Positions 5,218 to 6,580 of a stretch of DNA of 6,580 nt are shown here, piece by piece. The first letter of the stretch is position 1; every line of letters starts with the position of its first letter. Both the position numbers and the translations under genes were made by a program. The stretch is from WLMZ01 sp043747765. GTDB lineage: Bacteria; Actinomycetota; Acidimicrobiia; Acidimicrobiales; Ilumatobacteraceae. The notes beneath the pieces are model-generated. The model saw only the letters and a list, made by a program, of their open reading frames with translations, made no database searches and was not told the DNA's origin. The stretch spans positions 1 to 6,580 of the forward strand of contig JAYTOM010000316.1 in NCBI GenBank assembly GCA_043747765.1, read 5' to 3'.

Positions 5218-5736
5218 TCAGTCGATCCTGCGCATGGTCTTTTTGAATCGCTTAGCCTTGTCGACATAACTCTGGGCAGCGACCGTGACGAAATCGGCCC
5301 TGGCCTTGCCCTCCTTGATGGCAGCGGGAATTCCGACGGCTAACGCGCCGGAGGGCACGACGGTGCCGTCGAGGAGCACAGCGTTCGCTCCCACGATGGC
5401 ACCGGCGTGGACGATGACGTTGTGCAGCAGGATCGAGCCGTTGCCGATCAGCGAGCCGTCCTCGATCGTGCATCCCTCGAGATGCACGATGTGCCCGACA
5501 ACGCAGTCGTTGCCGACCGTGGTCGGGTGCCACGGCGTGGTGTGGATCACCGACCCGTCCTGGATCGAGGTGCGCTCACCGATGTGTATTTCACCATCGT
5601 CACCACGCAACACGGCGCATGGCCAGATGCTGCTGTTCGCACCGATCCAGACCGATCCGATGATCACGGCGTCAGGATGCACGAACGCATCGGGATGGAT
5701 GTCGGGAACCTGGTCGCCCAGCGCGTAGATCGGCAC
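5218..5736 (-). CDS. Gamma-carbonic-anhydrase-like left-handed beta-helix protein
   Basis: The 172-residue product is built from hexapeptide repeats of the left-handed beta-helix type (for example GSVWIGANSSIWP, IHIGERTSIQDGSVIH, TIEDGSLIGNGS, AIVGANAVLLDGTVVPSGALAVGIPA), ending in a charged helix that packs on the trimer. The start MPIYALGDQVPDIHPDAFVHPD is typical of the family; GTG at 5736 is used, with another GTG at 5742 possible. True gamma-carbonic anhydrases bind Zn or Fe with three His. Here the first two equivalents are His65 (SVIHTTP) and His82 (VGH), but the position five residues later, His in Methanosarcina Cam, is Glu87 in VGHIVHLEGC, with His85 nearby. Catalysis of CO2 hydration is therefore uncertain. 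It leads a two-gene operon with the methyltransferase. A related acyltransferase-fold role is the main alternative. Confidence 0.88.
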   Translation of the reverse strand: MPIYALGDQVPDIHPDAFVHPDAVIIGSVWIGANSSIWPCAVLRGDDGEIHIGERTSIQDGSVIHTTPWHPTTVGNDCVVGHIVHLEGCTIEDGSLIGNGSILLHNVIVHAGAIVGANAVLLDGTVVPSGALAVGIPAAIKEGKARADFVTVAAQSYVDKAKRFKKTMRRID

Positions 5737-5742
5737 CGCCAC

Positions 5743-5748
5743 AACGTA
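5743..5748 (-). promoter_or_regulatory. Candidate -10 box of the carbonic-anhydrase-like operon
   Basis: On the minus strand TACGTT fits TANNNT. With the usual -12 to -7 placement it puts the start point exactly on the G of the GTG at 5736, giving a leaderless mRNA. This favours 5736 over the GTG at 5742, which would directly abut the box. No Shine-Dalgarno sequence is present. Confidence 0.38.
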
Positions 5749-5751
5749 CCG

Positions 5752-5822
5752 GGCGTGCAGTCGACGAGCGGGTTCGACGTGCAGTCCACGTGTGGTTCGA
5801 CGAGCGGTTCGACGTGCGGTTC
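5752..5822. repeat. Tandem 12-bp repeats between divergent genes
   Basis: About six imperfect units of 11-13 bp lie head to tail: GGCGTGCAGTC, GACGAGCGGGTTC, GACGTGCAGTC, CACGTGTGGTTC, GACGAGCGGTTC and GACGTGCGGTTC. CGTGC and CGAGC cores recur, hinting at a loose period of about 24 bp. The array occupies about half of the 151-bp gap between the carbonic-anhydrase-like gene and the plus-strand gene at 5888, just upstream of the predicted minus-strand -10 box. On the minus strand it can be read as an extension of the upstream frame (Arg-rich), but nothing suggests that it is translated. Confidence 0.75.
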
Positions 5823-5873
5823 TCTGGTGGATCGCGCTGCGAGCCGAACGGGAGAGTCGAGCAATTCGGCGGG

Positions 5874-5879
5874 TAGCGT
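5874..5879 (+). promoter_or_regulatory. Candidate -10 box of the gene at 5888
   Basis: TAGCGT fits TANNNT and ends 8 bases before the ATG at 5888, predicting a start point within about two bases of the ATG and so an essentially leaderless mRNA. No -35 box was recognised, and no Shine-Dalgarno sequence precedes the ATG. Confidence 0.38.
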
Positions 5880-5887
5880 GGTTCCTT

Positions 5888-6580
5888 ATGTCCCGCAGGA
5901 TTGAGATCGAACTGACAAGCGCGCGCCCGGACGGCACGTGGACCTGGCGAGCAGCCGGCGCCCGCGTCCCAAAGGGCGTTCTGGAGGGTTCGATCCTGTC
6001 CGGCGAGCCAAAGGTCGGCGACCTTTTGCGCGCCGAAGTGGAGACCGAACTGGAAGGCACGACCGTGCTGAACGTCGCGCCTACAAAGTCGAAGGCCGAG
6101 AAGTCGGGCCTGCTCGAGATCCTGCCCAGCTCGACCCCCTTCGAAGCGGTGACGCAACAACTGGCACGTAAAGGTGGTGCGGACCGCGGAGATCGTGGGG
6201 ATCGTCGCGATCGCCCACCGCGGCGTAGCGACGGCGACCGTCCCTCGCGCCCTGACGGCGACCGACGCCCGCGTCCAGACGGCGATCGTCGACCGCCCCG
6301 TGGCGACGGGCCGGCGAGCGCTGCAGGTGATCGTCCTCGGCGTGACGGCGACCGGCCCGTGCGTGCCGCAGCGGCAGATGGAGCTGGCGTCGATCGGCGC
6401 GACCGGCGCCCCCGCCCGAACTTCACTCCCCCGCCGGAACTGCCACAGCGCCCGAAGCCGAAGCGACTCAAGCCGGGTCGTAAGCACCGCACCGCCGTAC
6501 TCGCCGATCTTCCCGAGGAGCAACGCGCTGTTGCCGAGCGTGCCTTGCAGGGTGGTATACCGGCAGTCCGACAGGCCGTT
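5888..6580 (+). CDS. Uncharacterised protein with Arg/Asp/Gly/Pro-rich centre, C-terminus outside the window
   Basis: The frame is open from the ATG at 5888 to the last base, giving 231 codons with no stop. The first ~80 residues look compact and beta-rich (MSRRIEIELTSARPDGTWTW, then PKGVLEGSILSG, VGDLLRAEVETELEGTTVLNV). Residues ~97-178 are low complexity, built from DRGDRGDRRDRP, repeated DGDR-x-x-RP units and RRDRRPRP. A basic segment RPKPKRLKPGRKHRTAV (188-204) leads into LPEEQRAVAERALQGGIPAVRQAV at the edge, probably the start of a helical domain. The layout resembles small nucleic-acid-binding proteins with disordered basic linkers, but no known family is recognised and no function is claimed. 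I prefer this strand to the long antisense frame opposite it because the peptide looks native at both ends and a -10 box precedes the ATG. Confidence 0.72.
   Translation, partial: MSRRIEIELTSARPDGTWTWRAAGARVPKGVLEGSILSGEPKVGDLLRAEVETELEGTTVLNVAPTKSKAEKSGLLEILPSSTPFEAVTQQLARKGGADRGDRGDRRDRPPRRSDGDRPSRPDGDRRPRPDGDRRPPRGDGPASAAGDRPRRDGDRPVRAAAADGAGVDRRDRRPRPNFTPPPELPQRPKPKRLKPGRKHRTAVLADLPEEQRAVAERALQGGIPAVRQAV
6230..6304 (+). repeat. In-frame 24-bp repeats encoding DGDR-x-x-RP
   Basis: Three consecutive units (6230-6253, 6254-6277 and 6278-6304, the last three bases longer) begin GACGGCGA[CT]CG and encode DGDRPSRP, DGDRRPRP and DGDRRPPRG. A further partial copy (DGDRPVR) begins at 6344. The units keep frame, so copy number could vary without breaking the gene. 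This is the low-complexity centre of the protein starting at 5888. Confidence 0.6.

Noticed and set aside
4230..5246. 338-codon plus-strand open frame opposite the methyltransferase gene
   Set aside because: Its product is Arg/Asp/His-rich with no domain, and it conflicts with both the ribokinase 3' end and the clear PrmA-type motifs on the minus strand.
5752..5822. CRISPR array
   Set aside because: The units are contiguous 11-13-bp repeats without unique spacers, and no cas gene is present.
5843..5870. GCCGAA-N16-TTCGGC inverted repeat upstream of the gene at 5888
   Set aside because: The arms are only 6 bp with a long spacer in GC-rich DNA, and neither side can be extended. It is probably chance.
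5743..6492. Long minus-strand extension of the carbonic-anhydrase-like gene
   Set aside because: The Arg/Ser/Pro-rich peptide is the mirror of the plus-strand DGDR repeat gene and the tandem repeats. The protein family begins at MPIYALGD.

Overview
The window is high-GC and densely coded, and it looks like an actinomycete-type chromosome. It carries a WhiB-family [4Fe-4S] regulator (a family confined to Actinomycetota and their phages) and frequent GTG starts. Several genes begin directly at, or within two bases of, the start point predicted from a TANNNT -10 box, as in leaderless actinobacterial mRNAs. The overall style suggests a member of the Acidimicrobiia, but that placement is inference. 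No tRNA, rRNA, CRISPR array, insertion sequence or phage gene was seen, and no stretch above 300 bases lacks a gene.

Left part (1-3013). A minus-strand gene runs off the left edge; only its first 19 codons are present. Upstream of it on the same strand is an RpiR/MurR-type regulator (98-940). A perfect 18-bp palindrome lies between the two. Divergent from the regulator is a two-gene plus-strand operon with a 4-bp ATGA overlap. Its first gene is a clavaminate synthase/AsnO/VioC-like Fe(II)/2-oxoglutarate oxygenase (1038-1928). Its second is a PLP-dependent enzyme of the Pseudomonas-type low-specificity threonine aldolase group (1925-3013). The natural reading is hydroxylation of an amino acid at C3, followed by retro-aldol cleavage to glycine and an aldehyde. 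This is the same two-step logic as carnitine biosynthesis, but with a different oxygenase subfamily. An imperfect inverted repeat covers the -10 box of this operon and is a plausible regulator site.

Middle part (3014-4399). A textbook promoter (TTGACT, 17-bp spacer, TAAGAT) drives the WhiB gene (3115-3420), whose leader can fold into a hairpin followed by T4. A second hairpin follows the WhiB stop. A stand-alone ribokinase (3485-4399) comes next, starting with GTG.

Right part (4383-6580). On the minus strand, a gamma-carbonic-anhydrase-like trimeric beta-helix protein (5218-5736) and a ribosomal protein L11 methyltransferase-like enzyme (4383-5216) form a tight operon with 1 bp between stop and start. 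The methyltransferase gene overlaps the ribokinase gene tail to tail by 17 bp. Divergent from this pair, across a short region holding about six 12-bp tandem repeats, a plus-strand gene (5888 to the right edge) encodes a protein with an Arg/Asp/Gly/Pro-rich low-complexity centre. Its function is not recognised.

The least ordinary item is the regulator plus oxygenase plus aldolase locus. Next come the altered metal-ligand position in the carbonic-anhydrase-like protein, the tandem repeats between divergent promoters, and the palindrome near the left edge.
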